64,000 nucleotides of DNA from an uncultured Ruminococcus sp. (GTDB lineage Bacteria; Bacillota; Clostridia; Oscillospirales; Acutalibacteraceae), in the NCBI GenBank assembly GCA_958403905.1, contig CATXZD010000001.1, positions 186,001 to 250,000 of the forward strand, written 5' to 3'. Below the pieces are notes generated by a model. The model was not told the origin of the DNA. It searched no databases and worked only from the letters and a program-made list of their open reading frames with translations. Positions 16,515 to 25,629 of this stretch are shown here, one piece after another; position 1 is the stretch's first letter; each line of letters begins with the position of its first letter. The position numbers and the translations under genes are program-made.

Positions 16515-17381
16515 CTAATAGTCCCAGTCGGGAATAAAGTCTGTACTTGCCGATGACATGCTCTGGGTAAAGCCGTCAAGTCCGAGTGAAAAAAGTGCAG
16601 ATTTTACCTTGTCGTATTCACGGCGAGTTACCGTTCGGTTGATTTTCGGAAAATCCTTAGCCTTGTGAACAGGCACATATTGGCACATAAGGCTTACGAG
16701 CACCTGATTGTTGTAGCTGCGCTTTATAATGTCAAGTACTCCAAGACTGTTATTTGTATGGGACGGGAGAATCAGGTGACGTATAATTACACCCTTTTTC
16801 ATCATTCCGTCCGAGTCGAAATCAGGCGTTCCTACCTGAAAAATCATCTCTTTTATTGCGGCTGACACGGTGTTTACATAGTTTGGTGCAGATGAGTATT
16901 TGATTGCGAGAGCGTCATTGGAATACTTGAAATCAGGCAGATAGATGTCAACAAGATCGTCAAGAACAGACAGAGTTTTTGGGCTTATGTAGCCGCTGCA
17001 ATTGTACACAATCGGTATTGACGGCTTGTAAATGTCAAGACTTTCGGCAACTGCGGTCACATAGTGGTCGGCAGTTACAAGATTAATGTTGTGAACGCCC
17101 TGTTCCTCAAGTCTTTTATAACAGTCTGCAAGCTGCGAAGGGGTTATGGCTTTGCCCTTGTGACCGTCAGAAATTTCGTAGTTTTGGCAGTAAACGCATT
17201 TTAAAGTACAGCCCGAAAAAAACACTGTGCCGCTTCCCCTTGTACCGCTGATACATGGTTCTTCGCCAAAATGCGGCGCAACTCTTGCAACAACAGGCAG
17301 AGTTCCTGCTTGGCAAAAACCGTTTCCCTGATGTTCGGTACGGCAGGCGTTGCACTTTCTCGGACAGAGATTGCATATCAT
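16515..17381 (-). CDS. Radical SAM protein, pyruvate formate-lyase activase-like (PflX type)
   Basis: The protein has 288 residues from the ATG at 17381, chosen because GAGGTGA lies 5-11 nt upstream; a GTG three codons earlier lies inside that SD. The N-terminal cysteines CNLCPRKCNACR resemble a ferredoxin-like or zinc-binding cap. The radical SAM motif is CTLKCVYC (about 57-64), preceded by GTVFFSGC. This matches the uncharacterised PflX family rather than canonical PflA, in which the CxxxCxxC is near residue 30. The glycyl-radical or other substrate is unknown and no pyruvate formate-lyase gene is nearby. Confidence 0.87.
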   Translation of the reverse strand: MICNLCPRKCNACRTEHQGNGFCQAGTLPVVARVAPHFGEEPCISGTRGSGTVFFSGCTLKCVYCQNYEISDGHKGKAITPSQLADCYKRLEEQGVHNINLVTADHYVTAVAESLDIYKPSIPIVYNCSGYISPKTLSVLDDLVDIYLPDFKYSNDALAIKYSSAPNYVNTVSAAIKEMIFQVGTPDFDSDGMMKKGVIIRHLILPSHTNNSLGVLDIIKRSYNNQVLVSLMCQYVPVHKAKDFPKINRTVTRREYDKVKSALFSLGLDGFTQSMSSASTDFIPDWDY

Positions 17382-17444
17382 AAAAATCACCTCGACTATT
17401 GTAGCATAAAAGCAGACTAAAGTCGAGGGTTAAATGTGGTAATA

Positions 17445-17660
17445 TTATACGCGAAAGTCGGTTAAATAGTCTTCTAAAATATCATCAAAATGGCACGGCT
17501 CTATTTTCAGCTCGTTGCACATATTTACTAGCAAAATAATATCATTATAGTTTTTTGTGATTTTGTCAATCGATTTTATCAGTTTTCCGCAAGAAAAAAT
17601 ATCAATCCCGTAATGACAATCAGAATAATATTTTGCAATATTTAATTTGTATTCTACCAT
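17445..17660 (-). CDS. DUF6514-like small protein
   Basis: The protein has 71 residues. The pattern YGIDIFSCGKLIKSIDKIT followed by LVNMCNELKIEPCHFDDIL and a short acidic tail matches DUF6514 proteins of clostridia, whose function is unknown. No strong ribosome binding site is visible upstream of the ATG. It precedes the radical SAM gene on the minus strand by 63 nt. Confidence 0.6.
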   Translation of the reverse strand: MVEYKLNIAKYYSDCHYGIDIFSCGKLIKSIDKITKNYNDIILLVNMCNELKIEPCHFDDILEDYLTDFRV

Positions 17661-17972
17661 TGTATCCCGTACTTTCGCCTGATGTTAATTTTATTCACAA
17701 CAAATCATACCATTTCAACTGGAAGATGTCAATATATTTACATAAAACAATATAATATTATCAATGCACCGCGTGCAAAATAAATTATATTATTTTGGAT
17801 TATTTTGTTGAAACAGAAAGAAAAATATCGTATAATTTTAAATGTGTATATTTTATACATTAAAAGTACACCGCATATTGCTTTTACGTTGAAAGCAATG
17901 CAAAATACTCACAAACTTTTTTGAAATTCGTGTCTGTTCAGGAAACGGGAGTGTGAAAATCAGGAGTTTTTT
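17661..17972. other. Intergenic region between divergent DUF6514 and ABC exporter genes
   Basis: Of these 312 bp the right half holds the promoter at 17808-17836 and an untranslated leader of about 130 nt for the ABC genes. The leader contains the dyad TGTATATTTTATACA (17844-17858). No coding frame or riboswitch is recognised. Confidence 0.5.
17808..17836 (+). promoter_or_regulatory. Sigma-A promoter of the ABC exporter/ion channel operon
   Basis: TTGAAA, a 17-bp spacer and a perfect TATAAT. Confidence 0.78.
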
Positions 17973-18977
17973 ATGATTTATGTTGAAAAACTAAGAAAGG
18001 AATTTAAGAAAACCATCAAGGATCCCGGTTTAAAGGGCAGTTTGAAGTCATTTGTTAAGCCGAAAAAGGAAATTGTCACCGCGGTTAAAGACATTTCCTT
18101 TGATGTAAACGAGGGTGAAATTCTCGGGTTTATCGGTCCCAACGGTGCAGGGAAATCAACCGTTATCAAGATGCTTACGGGCATACTTTCTCCGACATCG
18201 GGCAAATGCACAATCAACGGAAAAGATCCTCAGAAAGACAGAAAAAGATATGTAAAAGAAATCGGCGTTGTTTTTGGTCAGAGAACCCAGCTTTGGTGGG
18301 ATTTGCCCCTTACCGAAACATATACTGTATTAAAGGAAATTTATGAGGTTGAGGACAGCCGCTTTAAAAAGCGTATGGACTTTTTAAACGAAGTGCTTGA
18401 GCTTGACAGCTTTATCAACAGTCCTGTTCGTACTCTTTCTCTCGGTCAGCGAATGAGAGCCGACATTGCAGCGTCACTTCTTCACAGCCCGAAGGTGCTT
18501 TTTCTTGACGAACCGACAATCGGACTTGATGTTGTCGTAAAGGACAACATACGCAAGGCAATTGCGAAAATTAACGAGGAAGAGCATACTACCGTTGTGC
18601 TTACAACTCACGACTTGGAAGACATTGAATTGCTTTCAAAGAGAATCGTTATGATTGACAAGGGCAGCAAGGTGTTTGACGGTAAAATCACCGATTTAAA
18701 GGAAAAGTACGGTCAGATGAGGGAACTTGCATTTATAAGTCCCGACGAAAATGCGCTGAAAATTCTCTGCTATGCCGAAAAATTCGGATTTGGTAAGGAC
18801 GATTTGATTCAGAAACAGGACGGTACAAGCTGTAAAATCAGATTTAACAGCGCAATTGTTCCCGTCAGCGATATGCTTTCCTATACCCTCTCAAAAATTA
18901 ATGTCAAGGACATTAACGTAAAAGACGCTGATATTGAAGAGATTATACGGCGCCTTTACAAGGAAGGGGTTGAGTGA
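17973..18977 (+). CDS. ABC transporter ATP-binding protein (DUF-type ABC-2 trio)
   Basis: The protein has 334 residues. It has a longer N-terminus than drug exporters (a 30-residue insert KDPGLKGSLKSFVKPKKE before the first beta strand), Walker A GPNGAGKST, signature LSLGQRMRADIAASLL, Walker B VLFLDEPTIGLD and TTHDLEDIE. The LSLGQRMR signature and the insert are typical of the ATPases paired with two PF06182-type permeases. It is followed at once by those two permeases, so the complex should have one ATPase dimer and a heterodimeric membrane part. The exported substrate is unknown. Confidence 0.9.
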   Translation: MIYVEKLRKEFKKTIKDPGLKGSLKSFVKPKKEIVTAVKDISFDVNEGEILGFIGPNGAGKSTVIKMLTGILSPTSGKCTINGKDPQKDRKRYVKEIGVVFGQRTQLWWDLPLTETYTVLKEIYEVEDSRFKKRMDFLNEVLELDSFINSPVRTLSLGQRMRADIAASLLHSPKVLFLDEPTIGLDVVVKDNIRKAIAKINEEEHTTVVLTTHDLEDIELLSKRIVMIDKGSKVFDGKITDLKEKYGQMRELAFISPDENALKILCYAEKFGFGKDDLIQKQDGTSCKIRFNSAIVPVSDMLSYTLSKINVKDINVKDADIEEIIRRLYKEGVE

Positions 18978-18978
18978 T

Positions 18979-19797
18979 TTGCGCAGAAAGCTAAAAATCT
19001 ATACTCCTTTTATAAATGCAGGAATGCAGGAAGTTTCTGCCTACAGAGCAAACTGGCTGTTCTATATTCTCGGTGACGTGCTTGCCTGCTTTGTATCGTT
19101 CTTTGTTTGGGAGGCTGTTTTTATTTCAAACGGCGGAGAGTTGTTTATGGGCTTTGACAAGAGCGATATGGTTGTGTATATTTTTATGTCGTTTCTGACA
19201 GGTCAGGTAATAAGCAGCGGCGGTACGTACAATATAGGCGAGGAGATAAAAGACGGCTCAATTGCAATGAGAATGATTAAACCGATAAGCTACAACGCTA
19301 CTTTTCTGTTTCAGGAAATCGGCAACAAGCTTATGGAAATAGGCGTAATATTTGTTCCGCTTGTTGCAGGAGTTGAAATCTATCGATTTGCCGTGATGGG
19401 TGAATTGAAATTTGATATTTTAAAATTTTTATTATATTTTGTATGCTGCGTGTTTGCGTATGCAATCAACTTTTTCTTTAACATCTGTTACGGCTTTACG
19501 GCGTTTGTGTTCAAAAATCTTTGGGGCTCAAATATGCTGAAAAATACTATAGTAAGCTTTTTGTCGGGCGCTATAATTCCGCTTGCTTTTTTGCCCGATG
19601 TGCTCAAAAACGCACTTATCTTTCTGCCTTTTTCATCGCTTACATATACGCCCGTAATGGTTTATATGGGAATGTACACGGGATACGAGCTGATGTTCTT
19701 CATGGGAATTCAGATTTTTTGGGCAGTTGTATTCTGGCTGTTGTCAAAGTTAATTTGGAAGTGCGTAATTAACCGACTTTCAATCCAGGGAGGTTGA
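18979..19797 (+). CDS. ABC-2 family permease 1 (PF06182 type)
   Basis: The protein has 272 residues from a TTG at 18979, nine nt after the SD AGGAAGGGG inside the end of the ATPase gene; another TTG at 18970 is possible. Six hydrophobic segments are seen. Sequence features such as AYRANWLFYILGDVLACFVSFFVW near the start (residues about 19-42) and the loop NIGEEIKDGSIAMRMIKP are typical of the family, where this cytoplasmic loop contacts the ATPase. Its start codon follows the stop of the ATPase gene by one nucleotide, so translation is likely coupled. Confidence 0.85.
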   Translation: MRRKLKIYTPFINAGMQEVSAYRANWLFYILGDVLACFVSFFVWEAVFISNGGELFMGFDKSDMVVYIFMSFLTGQVISSGGTYNIGEEIKDGSIAMRMIKPISYNATFLFQEIGNKLMEIGVIFVPLVAGVEIYRFAVMGELKFDILKFLLYFVCCVFAYAINFFFNICYGFTAFVFKNLWGSNMLKNTIVSFLSGAIIPLAFLPDVLKNALIFLPFSSLTYTPVMVYMGMYTGYELMFFMGIQIFWAVVFWLLSKLIWKCVINRLSIQGG

Positions 19798-19801
19798 TTA
19801 T

Positions 19802-20605
19802 ATGTTCAGAGAACTTTTAAGAGCTTTAAAAATGCATAGAATTTTTATTGTTCAGGAAATAAAAAGATTTACCGAATACAAGGGCGACTTCCTTACGGGA
19901 GCAGTCGGCTTATTGCTTGCACAGCTATGCAATATAATTTTTATTTCGGTAATTTTCGGTCAGATTCCCGAGCTGATGGGCTGGAAATATAACGAGGTAA
20001 TGTTTATCTACGGCTTTTCGCTGATTCCAAAGGCGATTGACCACTTGTTTTTTGACAACCTCTGGGCGGTAGGCCATTTTATCGTACGCAAGGGCGACTT
20101 TGACAAATACCTTACACGTCCGATTAATCCGCTTTTTCACGTTATGGCTGAAAAATTTCAGGTTGACGCATTCGGTGAAATGGTAATCGGAATTATTCTT
20201 TTATCCTGTTCGCTGCCGTCAATTGAGGTTCAGTGGGGAATAGGCAAGGTGTTGCTTGTTGCAGTTGCAATTATATTTGCGTCCTTCATTTATACGGGAA
20301 TAAAAATCGGAACGTCGGCGATTGCATTCTGGACAAAGCGAAGCGGAAATATAACATTTATGTTCTATATGGTAAACGATTTTGTAAAGTACCCGATAGA
20401 TATTTACAACAACGTAGTTCGTTCGGTGCTTACATATATTATACCCTTTGCTTTTACTTCATATTTTCCGGCGTTATATTTTCTTACGGGAGAAAACCCT
20501 GTTTTCAACATAGGAATGACAATTGTTGTTGCAATTATTGTTATGGCAATCGGGATACTTATTTGGAACAGAGGGATTAAAGCATACGAATCGGCAGGAA
20601 GTTGA
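19802..20605 (+). CDS. ABC-2 family permease 2 (PF06182 type)
   Basis: The protein has 267 residues and six hydrophobic segments. It is homologous in layout to the preceding permease: an N-terminal helix FIVQEIKRFTEYKGDFLTGA, then the ATPase-contact loop FIVRKGDFDKYLTRPINPLF. SD GGGAGG lies 8 nt before the ATG, 4 nt after the previous gene. It completes the exporter trio. Confidence 0.87.
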   Translation: MFRELLRALKMHRIFIVQEIKRFTEYKGDFLTGAVGLLLAQLCNIIFISVIFGQIPELMGWKYNEVMFIYGFSLIPKAIDHLFFDNLWAVGHFIVRKGDFDKYLTRPINPLFHVMAEKFQVDAFGEMVIGIILLSCSLPSIEVQWGIGKVLLVAVAIIFASFIYTGIKIGTSAIAFWTKRSGNITFMFYMVNDFVKYPIDIYNNVVRSVLTYIIPFAFTSYFPALYFLTGENPVFNIGMTIVVAIIVMAIGILIWNRGIKAYESAGS

Positions 20606-20611
20606 TGTAAT

Positions 20612-21475
20612 ATGATGGACTTTATATCTGATAATTTTATACTTTGTATAATCGCAGTTTATTTGCTGTTGGGAATGATAATGAGCATTAAGCTAAGAAA
20701 TTCCGACATAAGAATTGCGCATAAATACGGCAAAAGCTTTGCGGAAGTTCCGTTTCGCATAAGGCACAAAATCCTGCTTAAGGGTAAGTGGGTGAAGATT
20801 CAGTACGCAGTAACATTTGTGCTGATTTATGCTGTGGTATGTGTAAGGCTTAACAATATTTTTTCGCTGCCTCTGGCGGTGCTGACTGCGCTTCCGATTT
20901 CGTTTTTGTCTACGTTTGTTTTCTTTGAAGGCATACTTTTTGTGTCGGCGTTTGTGCGAAAGCTGATTTATGTAAACAGTGCGTCGCTTAATATTATGTT
21001 TTCATCAGTAATCTTTATTATAGCGGCGATTTGCTATTATTTTTTGACAAGGGAAAGTCTGGATTTTAATCAATTTTTACTGTCGCAGGCTTGTCTTGGC
21101 TGCTGCTACGTTATAATGCTGTTTGTGCTGATTATGGTTCTTAAAGAGGTTAACAGCGGCAGCAGTCTGATGACTTTCAGAAATTTCTGGAAATCGGCGT
21201 TTTTGACAATAATGCTCTTTATTGCTGTGCTGTCGCTTATGTCGTACGGTTGTCTGCTGTATAATGCAAATGCCTTTGACGGTGTTAAATTCGGTCTTGC
21301 AGATGTTTTTTACTATACGGTCATTACCTTTGCGACTGTGGGTTACGGTGATATTTCGCCTGTCGAATTGACGGCAAAGGCGGTGTCTGTATTAACGGTT
21401 GTTACGAGTATATTATGCATAACCGTTCTTCTCAGCGAGATTGCAGGGCTGAAAAAGAAGTCACACGATAATTAG
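20612..21475 (+). CDS. Potassium-channel-like membrane protein
   Basis: The protein has 287 residues with about seven hydrophobic segments. The C-terminal pair flanks a pore loop with the selectivity filter TFATVGYGDISP (about 239-250), diagnostic for K+ channels. No regulatory RCK domain follows; the protein ends 37 residues after the filter. The N-terminal 190 residues are an uncharacterised membrane region. It starts 6 nt after the second permease and so belongs to the exporter operon, an unusual partnership that may couple ion flow to export. A terminator follows. Confidence 0.82.
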   Translation: MMDFISDNFILCIIAVYLLLGMIMSIKLRNSDIRIAHKYGKSFAEVPFRIRHKILLKGKWVKIQYAVTFVLIYAVVCVRLNNIFSLPLAVLTALPISFLSTFVFFEGILFVSAFVRKLIYVNSASLNIMFSSVIFIIAAICYYFLTRESLDFNQFLLSQACLGCCYVIMLFVLIMVLKEVNSGSSLMTFRNFWKSAFLTIMLFIAVLSLMSYGCLLYNANAFDGVKFGLADVFYYTVITFATVGYGDISPVELTAKAVSVLTVVTSILCITVLLSEIAGLKKKSHDN

Positions 21476-21540
21476 TCATCTTATTTATCGGAAACTGATG
21501 CAACAAAGTGTCATTATGCCGTATTTGGATATTTTAAACA

Positions 21541-21582
21541 AAAAGCGTTCGCAAAGTTTGGCTTGCGGACGCTCTTTTTATT
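21541..21582 (+). terminator. Terminator of the exporter/channel operon
   Basis: AGCGTTCGCAA and TTGCGGACGCT pair over 11 bp with one G-U, followed by CTTTTTATT. Confidence 0.85.
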
Positions 21583-21611
21583 CTTAAATAGAAATATGTA
21601 TTGATGAATAG

Positions 21612-21640
21612 TTGATAGAATATAATTAACGCACTATACG
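21612..21640 (+). promoter_or_regulatory. Candidate promoter of the pullulanase gene
   Basis: TTGATA, 17 bp, TATACG. An overlapping alternative is TATAAT at 21621-21626. The -10 region is followed by a TATAC/GTATA dyad that could be an operator. Confidence 0.4.
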
Positions 21641-21672
21641 AATTTTAGTGTATATTTATAAGAGGTGAGATT

Positions 21673-24600
21673 ATGAAATTCAGAAAACCATTATCGTTAT
21701 TGCTCTCTGCGGCAATGATTACGGGTATGGCTTCGTTTGCAGCTAATGCTGTAGTAACAAATGATTCTGCGGTTTCGGCAGGAAGTTACTACAATGCAAG
21801 CTATCTCGAAAACTACGCCAACAGCGCATATAACGAAAAGGGTCTTGGAGCTGTTTACAGCAAGGCATCAACAACATGGAAAACTTGGTCGCCTGAGGCT
21901 TCCTCTGTGAGTGTTAAGCTTTACAAAACAGGCTCCGACAGCGAACCGGGTGCAGGTGTAATCGGAACATATCCGCTTACCAAAAACAGCACTACGGGTG
22001 TTTGGACAAGCACTCTTTCGGGAGATTACAAGAATGTTTACTACACATACCTTGTAACGGTAAACGGTTCAACAAAAGAAACTCAGGACGTTTATTCAAA
22101 GGCAGTCGGCGTAAACGGCAACCGTTCGATGGTTGTTGATCTTGACTCAACTGACCCCGACGGCTGGAACACTGACAAACACGTTCTCTTTGACAGCGCA
22201 TCAGAGGCTGTTGTCTGGGAGGTTCACGTTCGTGACTTCTCGGCATCAAAAACCTCAGGCGTAAGCCCTGAAAATCAGGGCAAGTATCTTGCGTTTGCCG
22301 ACGGCGGCACAACCCTTAATTCCGACACAAGCGCAAATGCTGTTTCAACGGGAATCGACTACCTTGTTGAGCAGGGAATCAACTGCGTGCAGCTTATGCC
22401 GGTTTATGACTTCCAGTCGGTTGACGAGTCAATCGCAAGCTCTTCTTCAAACCGCAACTGGGGTTATGACCCTCAAAACTACAACGTTCCCGAGGGTTCG
22501 TATTCATCAGACGCATACAACGGCAATACAAGAATTACCGAGTTTAAGCAGATGGTTCAGGCTCTCCATGACAGAGAAATCTCGGTTGTAATGGACGTTG
22601 TTTATAACCATACATATACTACCGACGGATCGTGCTTCTCAAAGACGGTTCCGGGTTACTATTACAGAAAAACTTCTTCAAGCGCATACTCAAACGGCTC
22701 AGGTTGCGGAAATGAAACCGCGTCAGATAAGCTGATGTACAGAAAGTATATGATTGAGTCAATTAAGTACTGGGCTGAGGAATACCACATTGACGGCTTC
22801 CGTTTTGACCTTATGGGTATTCACGATGTTACAACGATGAATACAATCCGCAGTGAGCTTGACAATCTCTATTCTGACGGTTCGGGCAAGAAAATCCTTA
22901 TGTACGGCGAACCGTGGACAGGCGGCACTGTTGCAATTTCCGACGGCTGCTCACAGTCAAGGGCTTCTTCACTTGACGCAAGAGTAGGTATGTTCTGCGA
23001 CACCTACCGTGACGCTATTAAGGGAGACACAAACGGCGCAGGAAAAGGATATATTCAGGGCGACACCGGTAAAACAGGAAACGTAGTAAACGGCGTCAAG
23101 GGTAAGTGCTTCAATGCAAAGGCTCCTTCGCAGACAATTGCCTATGCCGACGCTCACGATAACTTGATTTTATGGGATAAGATTGTAAAGAGCAACGGCT
23201 CGTCAAGCTGGAACTCAACTTCTTCATCATTTAAAGATCAGCTTAAAGGTGCTATGGCGCTTCTTATGACCTCTCAGGGCATTCCGTTTATGACTGCCGG
23301 TTCGGAATTCTGCCGTACAAAGCAGGGTGACCACAACAGCTACAAATCAAGTGATTCAATCAACGCTATAGATTGGAATAGAGTAAAGACCTACTCTGAT
23401 GTATCAGCATATTATAAAGGTCTGCTTGAAATCAGAGAGCACTACACACCAATGAAGAGCAGTTCGTTCAGTACACCAAGCTTCCAGTCAAGTTACGGCT
23501 ATGTTGTAGCATATACATATTCAAACAGCAAGTCTGATGAATGGGGCAAGGTTTGTGTTCTTGTCAACAGCGGCACACAGGGTTACTCAATTAACCTTGA
23601 CGGCAGCGGCTGGACAATAGTTGCAAACGGTACAAGCGCAGGTCTCAAGAGCCTTGGCACGGTTTCGGGAAGCAGCTATACAATCCCTGCAAGAAGCAGT
23701 GCTGTTCTCGTTCAAAGTTCAACGTTCTCTCGCCTTAAAAACACAGAAACAAAATACGGAAAACTCACAGTTAAACACATTGACGAAAACGGCAAGGTTT
23801 TAAAGACGGCAACTGCAAAATACAGGGACGGCTCTACTTACCGTGCACTTCCCGACAGCACAATCCTCTTTGACCACGCTCTTAAGAGCACAGAGGGCGC
23901 AACTTCGGGCAAGGTTGTCGGCGGAAATAATTACAGCGTGACCTTTGTTTACAGCTCCTCAGGCATTGAGTCGGGTTACCTTACCGTTAAGTATGTAAAC
24001 AGCAAGGGTACTGCAATCAAGGACGAGGCAAGCTATCACCTCAGAGCAGGCGACAGCTACGAAATTCCTTCTGCAGCAATTCAGGGCTATCAGCTTGACG
24101 TTGACAAGTATCCTGCCGAAAGCTACGGCACATTCGGAGGCAGCGACAAGACAATCACGTTTACTTATAAAGACCTTGACAACACTTCTTCAAAAGTTCA
24201 CTATTACAAATCAAACAGCTGGTCTGACGTTCGCTGCTATGCTTACACAGACGGCGGCGACGAGCCAAACGGTGCTTGGGCTAGCGCAACAAAAATGACA
24301 AGCGAGGGCAATAACTGGTATGTATGTACAGTTCCTGCTTCAAGCGCATATGTAATGTTCCATCCGACATCAGGAAGTGATCAGGAACCCGGATCGGGCG
24401 AACAGGGATATCCTGTTTCGGGCGAAGCATGGATTCAGAACAAGACATTAACCTTCAGCAGTAAGGTTGTCACCAGCCACATTGATCTTGCAACAGGTAA
24501 GAAAATTGCTGCTGATGTTGTTGACAGCCAGGCAAAAACTACAAGTTCAAGCTCATACACAACATCTGCACTTGCAGGCAAAGACGTAATTACTCCTCCG

Positions 24601-25425
24601 AATGCACGCGGAAACTACTCGGCAGGTGTTATAAATGTTGTTTATCTTTATAAATCATCAGAGCCTGTAACAACAGCGCCGCCTGTAACAACTGCACCTC
24701 CCGTTACAACAACACCTCCCACAACAACACCGCCTGTTACAACAGTACCTGCGACAACAGCTCCGCCTGTTGGAAAGGTGCTTATAGGCGATGCAAATGA
24801 TGATGGTGTTATTACAATCACAGATGCATCGGTAATTCAGAAATATTTGAGCGAAATGATTGTATTTTCCAAAAGACAGGAAATTGCATCGGATTGCGAC
24901 GGCGACGGTGAAGTCGGAATTAAAGACGCTACACTTATTCAAATGTACTGTGCAGAGTATGAAAATACAGGAAACATCGGCAATTATGTCGGCGGAGTAG
25001 ATGAAACAACAGCTCCTATAGTTACCACGGCTCCTGTAACAACAGCACCTCATACCACACAGCCAACAACAGCACCGCCAACTACCCAGCCCACAACGGC
25101 ACCGACAACTACTGCCCCCACCCCCTCTACCTATACAGTTAAGTTTTCAAACTCGCAGCGTTGGAGCGGAACAATCTACTGCTACTATTGGACAGACGGT
25201 GAAGACGCACCCGTTGAATGGCCGGGAACAAAGATGACATTTGTAGAGAATAACGATTACGGCGAGGCTGTTTATTCGGTCAAAGTACCGTCGGATGCTG
25301 ATTATATTATCTTTAACAACAATAACAGCCAGACGGTTGACATTCCGTTTGACGGTTCTGAGCTGAATTTCTACGCAAAATCAGATATTGATTCCAAATG
25401 GCATCATCTCTACGGAACTTGGTAA
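21673..25425 (+). CDS. Secreted type I pullulanase with dockerin and starch-binding modules
   Basis: The protein has 1250 residues. A signal peptide (about 1-26) is followed by a CBM48-like module (about 50-160). The GH13 domain (about 170-680) has the type I pullulanase signature NWGYDPQNYNVPEGSYS and the four conserved regions: DVVYNH, GFRFDLMG with the nucleophile Asp (about 377), YGEPW with the acid Glu (about 412) and ADAHDN. MucBP-like repeats start near 694, 765 and 933; CBM26-like modules lie at about 839-915 and 1153-1250. Two PT-rich linkers frame a dockerin (about 1035-1100; DANDDGVITITD, DCDGDGEVGIKD). The enzyme debranches alpha-1,6 bonds in starch and should dock on a cohesin scaffold, as in the R. 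bromii amylosome. SD AGAGGTGA. Monocistronic. Confidence 0.93.
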   Translation: MKFRKPLSLLLSAAMITGMASFAANAVVTNDSAVSAGSYYNASYLENYANSAYNEKGLGAVYSKASTTWKTWSPEASSVSVKLYKTGSDSEPGAGVIGTYPLTKNSTTGVWTSTLSGDYKNVYYTYLVTVNGSTKETQDVYSKAVGVNGNRSMVVDLDSTDPDGWNTDKHVLFDSASEAVVWEVHVRDFSASKTSGVSPENQGKYLAFADGGTTLNSDTSANAVSTGIDYLVEQGINCVQLMPVYDFQSVDESIASSSSNRNWGYDPQNYNVPEGSYSSDAYNGNTRITEFKQMVQALHDREISVVMDVVYNHTYTTDGSCFSKTVPGYYYRKTSSSAYSNGSGCGNETASDKLMYRKYMIESIKYWAEEYHIDGFRFDLMGIHDVTTMNTIRSELDNLYSDGSGKKILMYGEPWTGGTVAISDGCSQSRASSLDARVGMFCDTYRDAIKGDTNGAGKGYIQGDTGKTGNVVNGVKGKCFNAKAPSQTIAYADAHDNLILWDKIVKSNGSSSWNSTSSSFKDQLKGAMALLMTSQGIPFMTAGSEFCRTKQGDHNSYKSSDSINAIDWNRVKTYSDVSAYYKGLLEIREHYTPMKSSSFSTPSFQSSYGYVVAYTYSNSKSDEWGKVCVLVNSGTQGYSINLDGSGWTIVANGTSAGLKSLGTVSGSSYTIPARSSAVLVQSSTFSRLKNTETKYGKLTVKHIDENGKVLKTATAKYRDGSTYRALPDSTILFDHALKSTEGATSGKVVGGNNYSVTFVYSSSGIESGYLTVKYVNSKGTAIKDEASYHLRAGDSYEIPSAAIQGYQLDVDKYPAESYGTFGGSDKTITFTYKDLDNTSSKVHYYKSNSWSDVRCYAYTDGGDEPNGAWASATKMTSEGNNWYVCTVPASSAYVMFHPTSGSDQEPGSGEQGYPVSGEAWIQNKTLTFSSKVVTSHIDLATGKKIAADVVDSQAKTTSSSSYTTSALAGKDVITPPNARGNYSAGVINVVYLYKSSEPVTTAPPVTTAPPVTTTPPTTTPPVTTVPATTAPPVGKVLIGDANDDGVITITDASVIQKYLSEMIVFSKRQEIASDCDGDGEVGIKDATLIQMYCAEYENTGNIGNYVGGVDETTAPIVTTAPVTTAPHTTQPTTAPPTTQPTTAPTTTAPTPSTYTVKFSNSQRWSGTIYCYYWTDGEDAPVEWPGTKMTFVENNDYGEAVYSVKVPSDADYIIFNNNNSQTVDIPFDGSELNFYAKSDIDSKWHHLYGTW

Positions 25426-25453
25426 CAGATTTATAGAAATCTTATAAAATCAG

Positions 25454-25482
25454 GCGGACTGCTTTTCGGCAGTCCGCTTTGA
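25454..25482 (+). terminator. Terminator of the pullulanase gene
   Basis: A perfect 9-bp stem GCGGACTGC / GCAGTCCGC with loop TTTTCG is followed by TTTGATAT. Confidence 0.8.
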
Positions 25483-25558
25483 TATAGATTAATACTGTAT
25501 TATTTTATAGTTGAGGATATTAAATGCAAAAATTAGAATTCTTATATTAATTAAAACA

Positions 25559-25600
25559 GAACGGTCGGGAACCCGCTTTATAGCGATGTTCCGACCGTTC
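25559..25600 (-). terminator. Terminator of gltBD
   Basis: The arms AACGGTCGG and CCGACCGTT (9 bp, extendable with a bulge) are followed on the minus strand by CTGTTTTAATT. It lies 30 nt past the gltD stop codon. Confidence 0.75.
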
Positions 25601-25629
25601 TACTCAATTTGCCTGCCGAGGCACTTGGC

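Noticed and set aside
24658..25053. Cys-rich 131-codon minus-strand frame
   Set aside because: It is the reverse of the PT-rich linker and dockerin region of the pullulanase; the Cys/Arg repeats arise from the ACA/CCT-rich linker codons.
24661..25130. ACA/CCT-rich repeats as CRISPR or microsatellite
   Set aside because: They are in-frame codons for Thr-Pro linkers on both sides of a dockerin; no spacer-repeat pattern exists.
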